From NCBI RefSeq assembly GCF_020520285.1, contig NZ_CP084742.1, positions 4,526,001 to 4,590,000 of the forward strand: 64,000 nt of DNA. The letters are read 5' to 3'. Below the pieces are notes generated by a model that saw only the letters and a list, made by a program, of their open reading frames with translations, was not told where the DNA came from and did not search any database. Positions 36,475 to 43,678 of this stretch are shown here, in pieces (the first letter of the stretch is position 1; each line of letters begins with the position of its first letter). Position numbers and translations under genes: made by a program. The stretch comes from Pseudomonas sp. L5B5. GTDB taxonomy: Bacteria; Pseudomonadota; Gammaproteobacteria; Pseudomonadales; Pseudomonadaceae.

Positions 36475-38754
36475 ATGCTCAATACGCTGCGCAAGATCGT
36501 CCAGGAAGTTAACTCCGCCAAGGATCTCAAGACGGCGTTGGGGATCATCGTCTTGCGCGTCAAAGAAGCCATGGGTAGTCAGGTCTGCTCGGTCTACCTG
36601 CTGGACCCGGAAACCAACCGTTTCGTGCTGATGGCCACCGAGGGCTTGAACAAGCGCTCCATCGGCAAGGTCAGCATGGCGCCCAACGAAGGCCTGGTAG
36701 GCCTGGTGGGCACCCGGGAAGAACCCCTCAACCTGGAAAACGCTGCCGATCACCCCCGCTATCGCTACTTCGCCGAGACCGGTGAAGAGCGTTACGCCTC
36801 TTTCCTCGGTGCGCCGATCATCCACCACCGCCGGGTGGTCGGGGTCCTGGTCATCCAGCAGAAGGAACGTCGCCAGTTCGACGAGGGCGAAGAAGCCTTC
36901 CTGGTGACCATGAGTGCCCAGTTGGCGGGGGTTATCGCCCATGCCGAGGCCACGGGGTCGATCCGCGGCCTGGGGCGCCAGGGCAAGGGCATCCAGGAAG
37001 CCAAGTTCGTCGGCGTACCGGGCTCCCCCGGCGCGGCGGTGGGCAGCGCAGTGGTCATGCTGCCGCCGGCCGACCTGGACGTGGTACCGGACAAGCACAT
37101 CACCGATATCGACGCCGAACTGGCCTTGTTCAGGAGCGCCCTGGAAGGGGTGCGTGCCGACATGCACACGCTGTCGGAAAAACTTGCGACCCAACTGCGC
37201 CCCGAAGAGCGGGCGCTGTTCGATGTCTACCTGATGATGCTCGACGACGCCTCCCTGGGCAGCGAAGTCAAGGCCGTGATCAAGACCGGGCAATGGGCCC
37301 AGGGCGCGTTGCGCCAGGTGGTCGGCGATCACGTCAACCGTTTCGAACTGATGGACGACGCCTATCTGCGTGAGCGCGCCTCGGACGTCAAGGACCTGGG
37401 CCGCCGGCTCCTGGCGTACCTCCAGGAAGAGCGCCAGCAGACCCTGGTCTACCCCGACAACACCATCCTGGTCAGCGAAGAGCTGACCCCGGCCATGCTC
37501 GGCGAAGTGCCCGAAGGCAAGCTGGTGGGCCTGGTCTCGGTACTGGGCTCGGGCAACTCCCACGTGGCGATCCTGGCCCGGGCCATGGGTATCCCGACAG
37601 TGATGGGCCTGGTCGACCTGCCGTATTCCAAGGTCGACGGCATCCAGATGATCGTCGATGGCTACCACGGCGAGGTCTACACCAACCCCAGCGACGTGCT
37701 GCGCAAGCAGTTCGCCGATGTGGTGGAAGAAGAACGGCAACTGGCCCAGGGCCTGGATGCCCTGCGCGATCAGCCTTGCATCACCCCCGATGGCCACCGC
37801 ATGCCTTTGTGGGTCAACACCGGGCTGCTGGCTGATGTGGCCCGGGCGCAGAAGCGCGGTGCCGAGGGCGTGGGCCTGTACCGCACCGAAGTGCCGTTCA
37901 TGATCAACCAGCGCTTTCCCAGTGAGAAAGAGCAGCTGGCGATCTATCGTGAACAGCTGGCGTCCTTCCACCCGCAACCGGTGACCATGCGCAGCCTGGA
38001 CATCGGCGGCGACAAGTCGCTGTCCTACTTCCCCATCAAGGAAGACAACCCCTTCCTGGGCTGGCGCGGCATTCGCGTGACCCTCGACCACCCGGAGATC
38101 TTCCTGGTGCAGGCCCGGGCCATGCTCAAGGCCAGCGAGGGTTTGAACAACCTGCGCATCCTGCTGCCGATGATTTCCGGCATCCACGAGCTGGAAGAAG
38201 CACTGCACCTGATCCACCGCGCCTGGGGCGAAGTGCGCGACGAAGGCACCGACGTGCCGATGCCGCCGGTGGGGGTGATGATCGAGATTCCCGCAGCGGT
38301 GTACCAGACCAAGGAACTTGCGCGCCAGGTGGACTTCCTGTCGGTGGGTTCCAACGACCTGACCCAGTACCTGCTGGCCGTGGACCGCAACAATCCGCGG
38401 GTGGCCGACCTCTACGACTACCTGCACCCCGCGGTCCTGCAAGCGCTGCAGACCGTGGTCCGCGATGCCCATGCCGAAGGCAAGCCGGTGAGCATCTGTG
38501 GCGAGATGGCCGGTGATCCGGCTGCGGCGGTGCTGCTTATGGCCATGGGTTTCGACAGCCTGTCGATGAACGCCACCAACCTGCCGAAGGTGAAGTGGAT
38601 GCTGCGCCAGATCAGCATGGCCAAGGCCCGGGAACTGCTGGACGAAATGATGACCATCGACAACCCGCAGGTTATCCACAGCTCGTTGCAGCTCGCGCTG
38701 AAGAAGCTCGGCCTGGCGCGCATGATCAACCCGGCGTCGAACAAGACCCTCTAG
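36475..38754 (+). CDS. ptsP: PEP-protein phosphotransferase EI-Ntr
   Basis: 759-aa first enzyme of the nitrogen PTS. N-terminal GAF domain (~residues 1-150) senses metabolites. The EI-like region starts near GVPGSPGAAVGSAV. Phosphorylated His363 is in GSGNSHVAILARAMG. The C-terminal PEP-binding barrel contains YRTEVPFMINQRFPSE and catalytic Cys675 in SICGEMAGD. Passes phosphate to NPr and EIIA-Ntr encoded elsewhere (rpoN region). Likely co-transcribed with rppH. Confidence 0.97.
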   Translation: MLNTLRKIVQEVNSAKDLKTALGIIVLRVKEAMGSQVCSVYLLDPETNRFVLMATEGLNKRSIGKVSMAPNEGLVGLVGTREEPLNLENAADHPRYRYFAETGEERYASFLGAPIIHHRRVVGVLVIQQKERRQFDEGEEAFLVTMSAQLAGVIAHAEATGSIRGLGRQGKGIQEAKFVGVPGSPGAAVGSAVVMLPPADLDVVPDKHITDIDAELALFRSALEGVRADMHTLSEKLATQLRPEERALFDVYLMMLDDASLGSEVKAVIKTGQWAQGALRQVVGDHVNRFELMDDAYLRERASDVKDLGRRLLAYLQEERQQTLVYPDNTILVSEELTPAMLGEVPEGKLVGLVSVLGSGNSHVAILARAMGIPTVMGLVDLPYSKVDGIQMIVDGYHGEVYTNPSDVLRKQFADVVEEERQLAQGLDALRDQPCITPDGHRMPLWVNTGLLADVARAQKRGAEGVGLYRTEVPFMINQRFPSEKEQLAIYREQLASFHPQPVTMRSLDIGGDKSLSYFPIKEDNPFLGWRGIRVTLDHPEIFLVQARAMLKASEGLNNLRILLPMISGIHELEEALHLIHRAWGEVRDEGTDVPMPPVGVMIEIPAAVYQTKELARQVDFLSVGSNDLTQYLLAVDRNNPRVADLYDYLHPAVLQALQTVVRDAHAEGKPVSICGEMAGDPAAAVLLMAMGFDSLSMNATNLPKVKWMLRQISMAKARELLDEMMTIDNPQVIHSSLQLALKKLGLARMINPASNKTL

Positions 38755-38759
38755 CCTGC

Positions 38760-38785
38760 CAGCCGGTTTCCTGCGGAACCGGCTG
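38760..38785. terminator. Hairpin between convergent ptsP and NRDE gene
   Basis: CAGCCGGTT and AACCGGCTG pair perfectly around an 8-nt loop 5 bp after the ptsP stop. There is no T-run on either strand, so termination is only probable. Confidence 0.5.
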
Positions 38786-38796
38786 CCCATCCAGGC

Positions 38797-39543
38797 TCAG
38801 ACCCTCAGCTCGATTTCTCCCAGGTGCCCGCCACAGGGGCCGAAACTGCGCTCGACCAGATGCCGTGAACCATCGGCGTGGACGATCAGCGCGGTACTGG
38901 CGCGGGTGCCATAGGCGGCGCTGGCAATGAAGATGCTCGACAGCAGGCTCTCGGTGGCCAGGCCCACGCCGGTGTCCGGCAACTCGGCGAACGGTGCGGT
39001 CTGCGGATCGCTCAGCAGGGCCAGCAAGGCCTGGGGCCGGGGATCGTCCAGGGTTTCGCGCAGTGCCGCCTTGGCCTTGATCAGCTTGGGCCAGGGGGTG
39101 TCGAGCCCGGCATTGGACAGGCCATAGACGCCGGTCTCCAGCTGGCGTGGTGCCGTGTCCCCGGCGTTGTAGTGCCAGAGTTGGTCCGCGGTGCCCAGCA
39201 GCAGGTTGAAACCGGCGTACTCCAGCGAGCGACCCACCACATCGCGCAGGTACTCATCCAGGTCGATGGTGCCGGCGAGAAAACGCGCCACCAGCTCACC
39301 CCGGGAGCGCCGTGCCGGAGGCTGGTGCGGGTTGCGGATATTGGTCAGGGCGGCGAAGCGGCCGCCTGCGCCAACCCCAAGCCAGGTGCCGCCGGCCTCC
39401 AGGTCGCGTCCTGCGTGGATCTGCGGCGATTCTGGCCATTGCGCCAGTGGCAGGCTGGGCCGGGCGTAGAACTCGTCGCGGTTGGCCGCGACGATCAGTG
39501 GCAGGGCATGACCCGGTCGCCAGGCAAAGACTATCAAGCACAT
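38797..39543 (-). CDS. NRDE family protein (TANGO2-like)
   Basis: 248-aa protein with the family N-terminus MCLIVFAWRPG and the defining AANRDEFYARPS block. Cys2 at the start is reminiscent of Ntn-type nucleophiles. GGTWLGVGAGGRFAALTN and STALIVHADGS are other conserved stretches. Eukaryotic TANGO2 is linked to lipid/heme metabolism; bacterial function is unsettled. The start at 39543 is chosen because Cys2 is conserved; the longer frame to 39582 adds 13 unlikely residues. Confidence 0.85.
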   Translation of the reverse strand: MCLIVFAWRPGHALPLIVAANRDEFYARPSLPLAQWPESPQIHAGRDLEAGGTWLGVGAGGRFAALTNIRNPHQPPARRSRGELVARFLAGTIDLDEYLRDVVGRSLEYAGFNLLLGTADQLWHYNAGDTAPRQLETGVYGLSNAGLDTPWPKLIKAKAALRETLDDPRPQALLALLSDPQTAPFAELPDTGVGLATESLLSSIFIASAAYGTRASTALIVHADGSRHLVERSFGPCGGHLGEIELRV

Positions 39544-39666
39544 GAAGGTGGCCCCCTGTGTGTTTTTGCCCACTTTACGCACAGAACCGGCGGGTATCCA
39601 TCGTCATCCGGTGGAGTCCGAGGTGGCGCATCCGTTAACATGCCGGACTCAATTTTGGATGCTCCC

Positions 39667-40449
39667 ATGGAATTTCTGCTCTATCTGCTACTGGGCGCCT
39701 GCGCGGGCGTACTGGCCGGGCTGTTCGGCGTAGGTGGCGGAATCATCATCGTGCCGGTGCTGGTATTCAGTTTCACCCTGCAAGGCTTCGACGCCTCGGT
39801 GCTGACTCACCTGGCGGTCGGTACGTCCCTGGCCAGCATCATCTTCACCTCGATCAACTCGGTCCGCGAACACCATCGTCGGGGCGCGGTGCGCTGGCCG
39901 ATCTTTGCCTGGATGGCCTTGGGTATCCTGATGGGGGCCGGTTTCGGGGCGTTGACCGCGGAGGCGATCTCCGGCCCGAACCTGCAGAAGATCATCGGTG
40001 TATTCGCCCTGGTGATCGCCGTGCAAATGACCCTCGAACTCAAGCCCAAGGCCAGCCGCGACGTGCCTGGCAAGCTCGGCCTGACCGCCGCCGGCGGGGT
40101 GATCGGCTGGGCCTCGGCGATCTTCGGCATCGGTGGCGGCTCGCTGACGGTACCGTTCCTCACCTGGCGCAGCGTGCCGATGCAGCAGGCGGTGGCCACT
40201 TCATCGGCCTGCGGCCTGCCCATCGCCCTGGCCAGTGCGCTAAGTTTCATGATTCTGGGCTGGCATGACCCCCTGCTGCCGGCTCATAGTCTGGGTTTCG
40301 TCTATTTGCCGGCGCTGCTGGGCATCGCCCTGACCAGCATGGTGTTCGCCCGTATCGGTGCGCGCCTGGCTCACAAGTTGTCACCGCGATTGCTGAAACG
40401 ACTGTTCGCCGCGCTGCTGTTCTGCGTCGGGGTCAGCTTCCTGTTCTGA
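39667..40449 (+). CDS. TauE/SafE family sulfite or organic-acid exporter
   Basis: 260-aa membrane protein with about eight hydrophobic helices and the two TauE/SafE repeats: GVLAGLFGVGGGIIIVPVLV and GWASAIFGIGGGSLTVPFL. Substrate unknown; relatives move sulfite, sulfoacetate or similar anions. ATG 39667 (MEFLLYLLLG) preferred; ATG 39640 is an in-frame alternative. 80 bp upstream of lgt. Confidence 0.88.
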   Translation: MEFLLYLLLGACAGVLAGLFGVGGGIIIVPVLVFSFTLQGFDASVLTHLAVGTSLASIIFTSINSVREHHRRGAVRWPIFAWMALGILMGAGFGALTAEAISGPNLQKIIGVFALVIAVQMTLELKPKASRDVPGKLGLTAAGGVIGWASAIFGIGGGSLTVPFLTWRSVPMQQAVATSSACGLPIALASALSFMILGWHDPLLPAHSLGFVYLPALLGIALTSMVFARIGARLAHKLSPRLLKRLFAALLFCVGVSFLF

Positions 40450-40529
40450 GCCGTGACGCAATCCTGGCTTAATCCTGGCGTGACAGTTTCGCCCGGGAAT
40501 CGAAGTCTCAACCCTTACGAGGAGTCGCA

Positions 40530-41339
40530 ATGCTGCCTTACCCGCAGATTGATCCGGTGGCCCTGGCCATCGGCCCGCTGAAAATCCACTGGTACGGCCT
40601 GATGTACCTGATCGGCATCGGCGGTGCCTGGCTGCTGGCATCGCGCCGGCTCAACCGTTTCGACCCGACCTGGACCAAGGAAAAGCTTTCGGACCTGGTG
40701 TTCTGGCTGTCCATGGGCGTGATCGTCGGTGGGCGCCTGGGCTACGTGCTGTTCTATGACCTGAGTGCCTACCTGGCCAACCCGACCCTGATCTTCGAGG
40801 TGTGGAAGGGCGGCATGTCGTTCCATGGCGGTTTCATCGGGGTAATGCTGGCGGCCTGGTGGTTCGGCAAGCGCAACAACAAGACCTTCTTCGAACTGAT
40901 GGATTTCGTCGCGCCCATGGTGCCGATCGGCCTGGGCGCTGGGCGCATTGGCAACTTCATCAACGCCGAGCTCTGGGGCAAGGCCACCGACCTGCCCTGG
41001 GCCATGGTCTTCCCGCCGTTCAGCGATCCGGCCCAGTTGCCGCGCCATCCGTCGCAGCTGTACCAGTTCGCCCTGGAAGGCGTGGCGCTGTTCCTGATCC
41101 TGTGGCTGTTCTCGCGCAAGCCACGGCCGACCATGGCGGTCTCCGGCATGTTCGCGCTGTTCTACGGGATCTTCCGGTTCATCGTCGAGTTCGTCCGTGT
41201 GCCGGACGCCCAACTGGGCTACCTGGCCTGGAACTGGCTGACCATGGGTCAGGTGCTGTGCGTGCCGATGATCCTCGGTGGCCTGGGATTGATCTGGCTG
41301 GCTTATCATCGCGCTCCGGCCAAGAGCGCGGCGCAATAA
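40530..41339 (+). CDS. lgt: Prolipoprotein diacylglyceryl transferase
   Basis: 269-aa inner-membrane enzyme attaching diacylglycerol to the lipobox Cys of prolipoproteins. Hallmarks: His99 in MSFHGGFIG and the [18 protein letters not shown] signature with Arg139. Multiple transmembrane helices. ATG 40530 has a GAGGAGT site. Upstream of thyA, the common lgt-thyA pair. Confidence 0.97.
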   Translation: MLPYPQIDPVALAIGPLKIHWYGLMYLIGIGGAWLLASRRLNRFDPTWTKEKLSDLVFWLSMGVIVGGRLGYVLFYDLSAYLANPTLIFEVWKGGMSFHGGFIGVMLAAWWFGKRNNKTFFELMDFVAPMVPIGLGAGRIGNFINAELWGKATDLPWAMVFPPFSDPAQLPRHPSQLYQFALEGVALFLILWLFSRKPRPTMAVSGMFALFYGIFRFIVEFVRVPDAQLGYLAWNWLTMGQVLCVPMILGGLGLIWLAYHRAPAKSAAQ

Positions 41340-41347
41340 ATTCGAAT

Positions 41348-41367
41348 CCCGGGACGCAGGTCCCGGG
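41348..41367 (+). terminator. GC hairpin between lgt and thyA
   Basis: CCCGGGAC-GCAG-GTCCCGGG is a perfect 8-bp stem with a 4-nt loop located 9 bp after lgt and 21 bp before thyA. No T-run follows, so it may only reduce read-through or protect the mRNA. Confidence 0.45.
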
Positions 41368-41387
41368 TTCAAGGATGCAGGTACTTC

Positions 41388-42359
41388 ATGAAGCAATATC
41401 TTGATCTGGTGGCCCACGTCATCAACAACGGCACCAAGCAGGCCAACCGCACCGGTGTGAACACCATCAGCTTCCCGGGGGCGATGCTGCGCTACGACCT
41501 CAAGGAAGGCTTCCCGGCCATCACCACCCGCAAGATGGCCTTCAAGTCGGCCATCGGCGAAATGGTCGGCTTCCTGCGCGGCGTCAACAATGCCGCCGAG
41601 TTCCGCGCCCTGGGCTGCAAGGTCTGGGACCAGAACGCCAACGAGAACGCCCAGTGGCTGGCCAACCCGTTCCGCCAGGGCGAAGACGATCTCGGCGAGA
41701 TCTACGGTGTGCAATGGCGCAAGTGGCCAGCCTACAAGCAGATCAAGACGGCCAACCAGGCCGCCATCGACCTGGCGTTGAGCCAGGGCTACCGGCAGAT
41801 CGCGGCGGGCGAGGAAGACGGGCAAGCCTACGTGGTGCTGTACAAGGCCATCGATCAGGTGCGCCAGTGCGTCGACACCATCATCAACGACCCGGGCAGC
41901 CGGCGGATCCTGTTCCATGGCTGGAACTGCGCCCAGCTGGATGAAATGGCCCTGCCGCCGTGCCACCTGCTGTACCAGTTCCACCCCAATGTCGAGACCC
42001 GGGAAATTTCCCTGACGCTCTACATTCGCTCCAACGACCTGGGCCTGGGCACACCCTTCAACCTCACCGAAGGCGCGGCGCTGTTGAGCCTGATCGGACG
42101 CTTGACCGGCTACACCCCGCGCTGGTTCACCTATTTCATCGGCGACGCCCATGTCTACGAGAACCACCTGGACATGCTCAACGAGCAGCTCAAGCGCGAG
42201 CCGTTCCCGATGCCCAAGCTGGTGATCTCCGAGCGGGTGCCAGAGTTCGCCAAGACCGGCGTGTATCAGCCGGAGTGGCTGGAGCTGATCGAGCCGAGCG
42301 ATTTCTCCCTGGAAGGGTACGAGCACCATGCGCCGATGACCGCGCCCATGGCGGTCTAG
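41388..42359 (+). CDS. thyA: Thymidylate synthase
   Basis: 323-aa enzyme making dTMP from dUMP and methylene-THF. Catalytic Cys192 in [10 protein letters not shown], with the RRILFHGWN loop before it, DLGLGTPFN, and [10 protein letters not shown]. It is ~60 residues longer than the E. coli enzyme: an insertion between [11 protein letters not shown] and [10 protein letters not shown] (about residues 114-160, [20 protein letters not shown]) resembles the extra segment of long TS forms. Start ATG 41388. Confidence 0.96.
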   Translation: MKQYLDLVAHVINNGTKQANRTGVNTISFPGAMLRYDLKEGFPAITTRKMAFKSAIGEMVGFLRGVNNAAEFRALGCKVWDQNANENAQWLANPFRQGEDDLGEIYGVQWRKWPAYKQIKTANQAAIDLALSQGYRQIAAGEEDGQAYVVLYKAIDQVRQCVDTIINDPGSRRILFHGWNCAQLDEMALPPCHLLYQFHPNVETREISLTLYIRSNDLGLGTPFNLTEGAALLSLIGRLTGYTPRWFTYFIGDAHVYENHLDMLNEQLKREPFPMPKLVISERVPEFAKTGVYQPEWLELIEPSDFSLEGYEHHAPMTAPMAV

Positions 42360-42440
42360 GCTTCACCTGCGGTACTCGGGGATCGTGCGCCCGATAGCGC
42401 GCGGCCCCTGTCGATTCACCCTGTTGTCGTTATCGACCTG

Positions 42441-42462
42441 TGCCCGGGATGCATCCCGGGCA
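42441..42462. repeat. Perfect palindrome downstream of thyA
   Basis: A 22-bp perfect palindrome with half-site TGCCCGGGATG lies in the thyA-PAP2 intergenic stretch. It lacks a T tail; it could be a weak terminator or a regulator site. Confidence 0.4.
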
Positions 42463-42531
42463 TTGCCGTGTCTGGCGGGCGACTAGGCCCCGGGCGCGGC
42501 GTTCCTCTTTTTCCTGAATGCGAGCCCTTGA

Positions 42532-43116
42532 ATGGAAGAACTCAATCGCAGCCTGTTCCTGGCCATCAATGCCAGTGCCGATGCCTCGTTGCCCCTGCGT
42601 GAGCTGGCGGTTTTTCTCGCGCAGTGGGTGGTCCTGAGCGTGCCGTTGCTGCTGTTGCTGTTCTGGGTTTTCGGCGAGCGGCGCCAGCGCATGATCGTCC
42701 TGCTGGCAACTCTGAGCATCGTTGTGGCCCTGGCCAGCAACCTGCTGATTCGGGGTCTATGGTTCCATCCTCGGCCCTTCATGCTGGAACTGGGACAGAA
42801 CTTCCTGGCCCATGCCCCCGGCGCGTCCTTCCCCAGCGACCACGCCAGCGGCATGTTCGCCATGGGCTTCGCGTTGCTGCTGGCCTCCTTGCGCAGGACC
42901 GCCCTGGTGATGCTGGCCCTGGCCTTGCTGGTCGGTTGGGCGCGGGTCTACCTGGGGGTGCATTTCCCGTTCGATATCCTGGGGGGATGCCTGGTAGGGC
43001 TGGGCAGTGCCTGGCTGGTGCGGCGGTGCGTCACCTGGCGTCAGCTCGATCAGACCCTGCTGGCGCTGCTGGAAGGGATCTACCTGCGGTTGCTGCCCGG
43101 GCGCCACGGCTCCTGA
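42532..43116 (+). CDS. PAP2 family phosphatase (undecaprenyl-diphosphatase-like)
   Basis: 194-aa membrane phosphatase with 5-6 helices. PAP2 motifs: HPRPFML (C1, with the lysine part degenerate), PSDHASGMF (C2) and RVYLGVHFPFDILGG (C3), giving the two catalytic His and the Asp. Similar to YbjG/BcrC-type enzymes that recycle undecaprenyl pyrophosphate and can give bacitracin tolerance. ATG 42532 (MEELNRSLF). A 172-bp gap separates it from thyA. Confidence 0.88.
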   Translation: MEELNRSLFLAINASADASLPLRELAVFLAQWVVLSVPLLLLLFWVFGERRQRMIVLLATLSIVVALASNLLIRGLWFHPRPFMLELGQNFLAHAPGASFPSDHASGMFAMGFALLLASLRRTALVMLALALLVGWARVYLGVHFPFDILGGCLVGLGSAWLVRRCVTWRQLDQTLLALLEGIYLRLLPGRHGS

Positions 43117-43140
43117 GGACGTAGCGCCCGGCCAATGGGC

Positions 43141-43590
43141 TCAATGGCCGTGGCTGCGTCCGACATGAGAGGGCTCGGCCTCGCTGGGGGCCACCGAGCC
43201 ACTGACCTCCAGGCGCTGAAGGATGCCGCACGGCTCCAGGTCCGGCTCCTCGCCGCAGCGCTGGCGCAGGTCCACCAGTTGCTCCTGCAGGGCCAACAGT
43301 CCGTCGATCCGGGCCTTGACGTGGTGGATGTGCTCGTCGATCAAGGCGTTGACGCTGGCGCACTGGTCCTGGGGGCTGTCCCGCAGGTTCAGCAGGCTGC
43401 GGATCTCCTCCAGGGTCATGTCCAGGCTGCGACAGTTGCGGATGAAGGTCAGGCGCTCGGTGTGAGCCTGGGTGTAGAGACGGTAGTTGCCTTCGCTGCG
43501 GGCCGGCTCCGGCAGCAGGCCTTCTCGCTCGTAATAACGGATGGTTTCCACCTGGCAGTCGGTGAGTTTCGCCAATTCGCCAATCTTCAT
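43141..43590 (-). CDS. cadR: Cd(II)/Pb(II)-responsive MerR family regulator
   Basis: 149-aa MerR-type activator. N-terminal winged helix MKIGELAKLTDCQVETIRYYEREGLL (first 26 residues), dimer helix, then metal-loop cysteines in EIRSLLNLRD...DQCASVN and EPDLEPCGIL. The C-terminal tail has a His pair (RSHGH), as in P. putida CadR. Divergent from cadA with an 88-bp gap holding a classic MerR-type promoter. It would bend the long-spaced promoter when Cd is bound. Confidence 0.93.
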   Translation of the reverse strand: MKIGELAKLTDCQVETIRYYEREGLLPEPARSEGNYRLYTQAHTERLTFIRNCRSLDMTLEEIRSLLNLRDSPQDQCASVNALIDEHIHHVKARIDGLLALQEQLVDLRQRCGEEPDLEPCGILQRLEVSGSVAPSEAEPSHVGRSHGH

Positions 43591-43613
43591 CGCCGTCGTC
43601 TCCCATTGGGTGC

Positions 43614-43644
43614 TTGACCCTATAGTGGCTACAGGGTGTTCACT
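43614..43644 (+). promoter_or_regulatory. CadR operator and MerR-type cadA promoter
   Basis: -35 TTGACC (43614-43619), 19-bp spacer, -10 TTCACT (43639-43644). The spacer carries the dyad ACCCTATAG / CTACAGGGT (43617-43637; one mismatch), the known CadR box of pseudomonads. Overlong spacing is the hallmark of MerR-activated promoters. It faces cadA, 35 bp upstream of its ATG. Confidence 0.88.
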
Positions 43645-43678
43645 TGGCAACAAGCACCCTTCATATGGACGCGACCCG

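Noticed and set aside
36415..38790. 791-aa open frame antisense to ptsP
   Set aside because: It mirrors the GC-rich codon bias of ptsP, has no recognisable motif, and is out-competed by a perfect PtsP on the plus strand.
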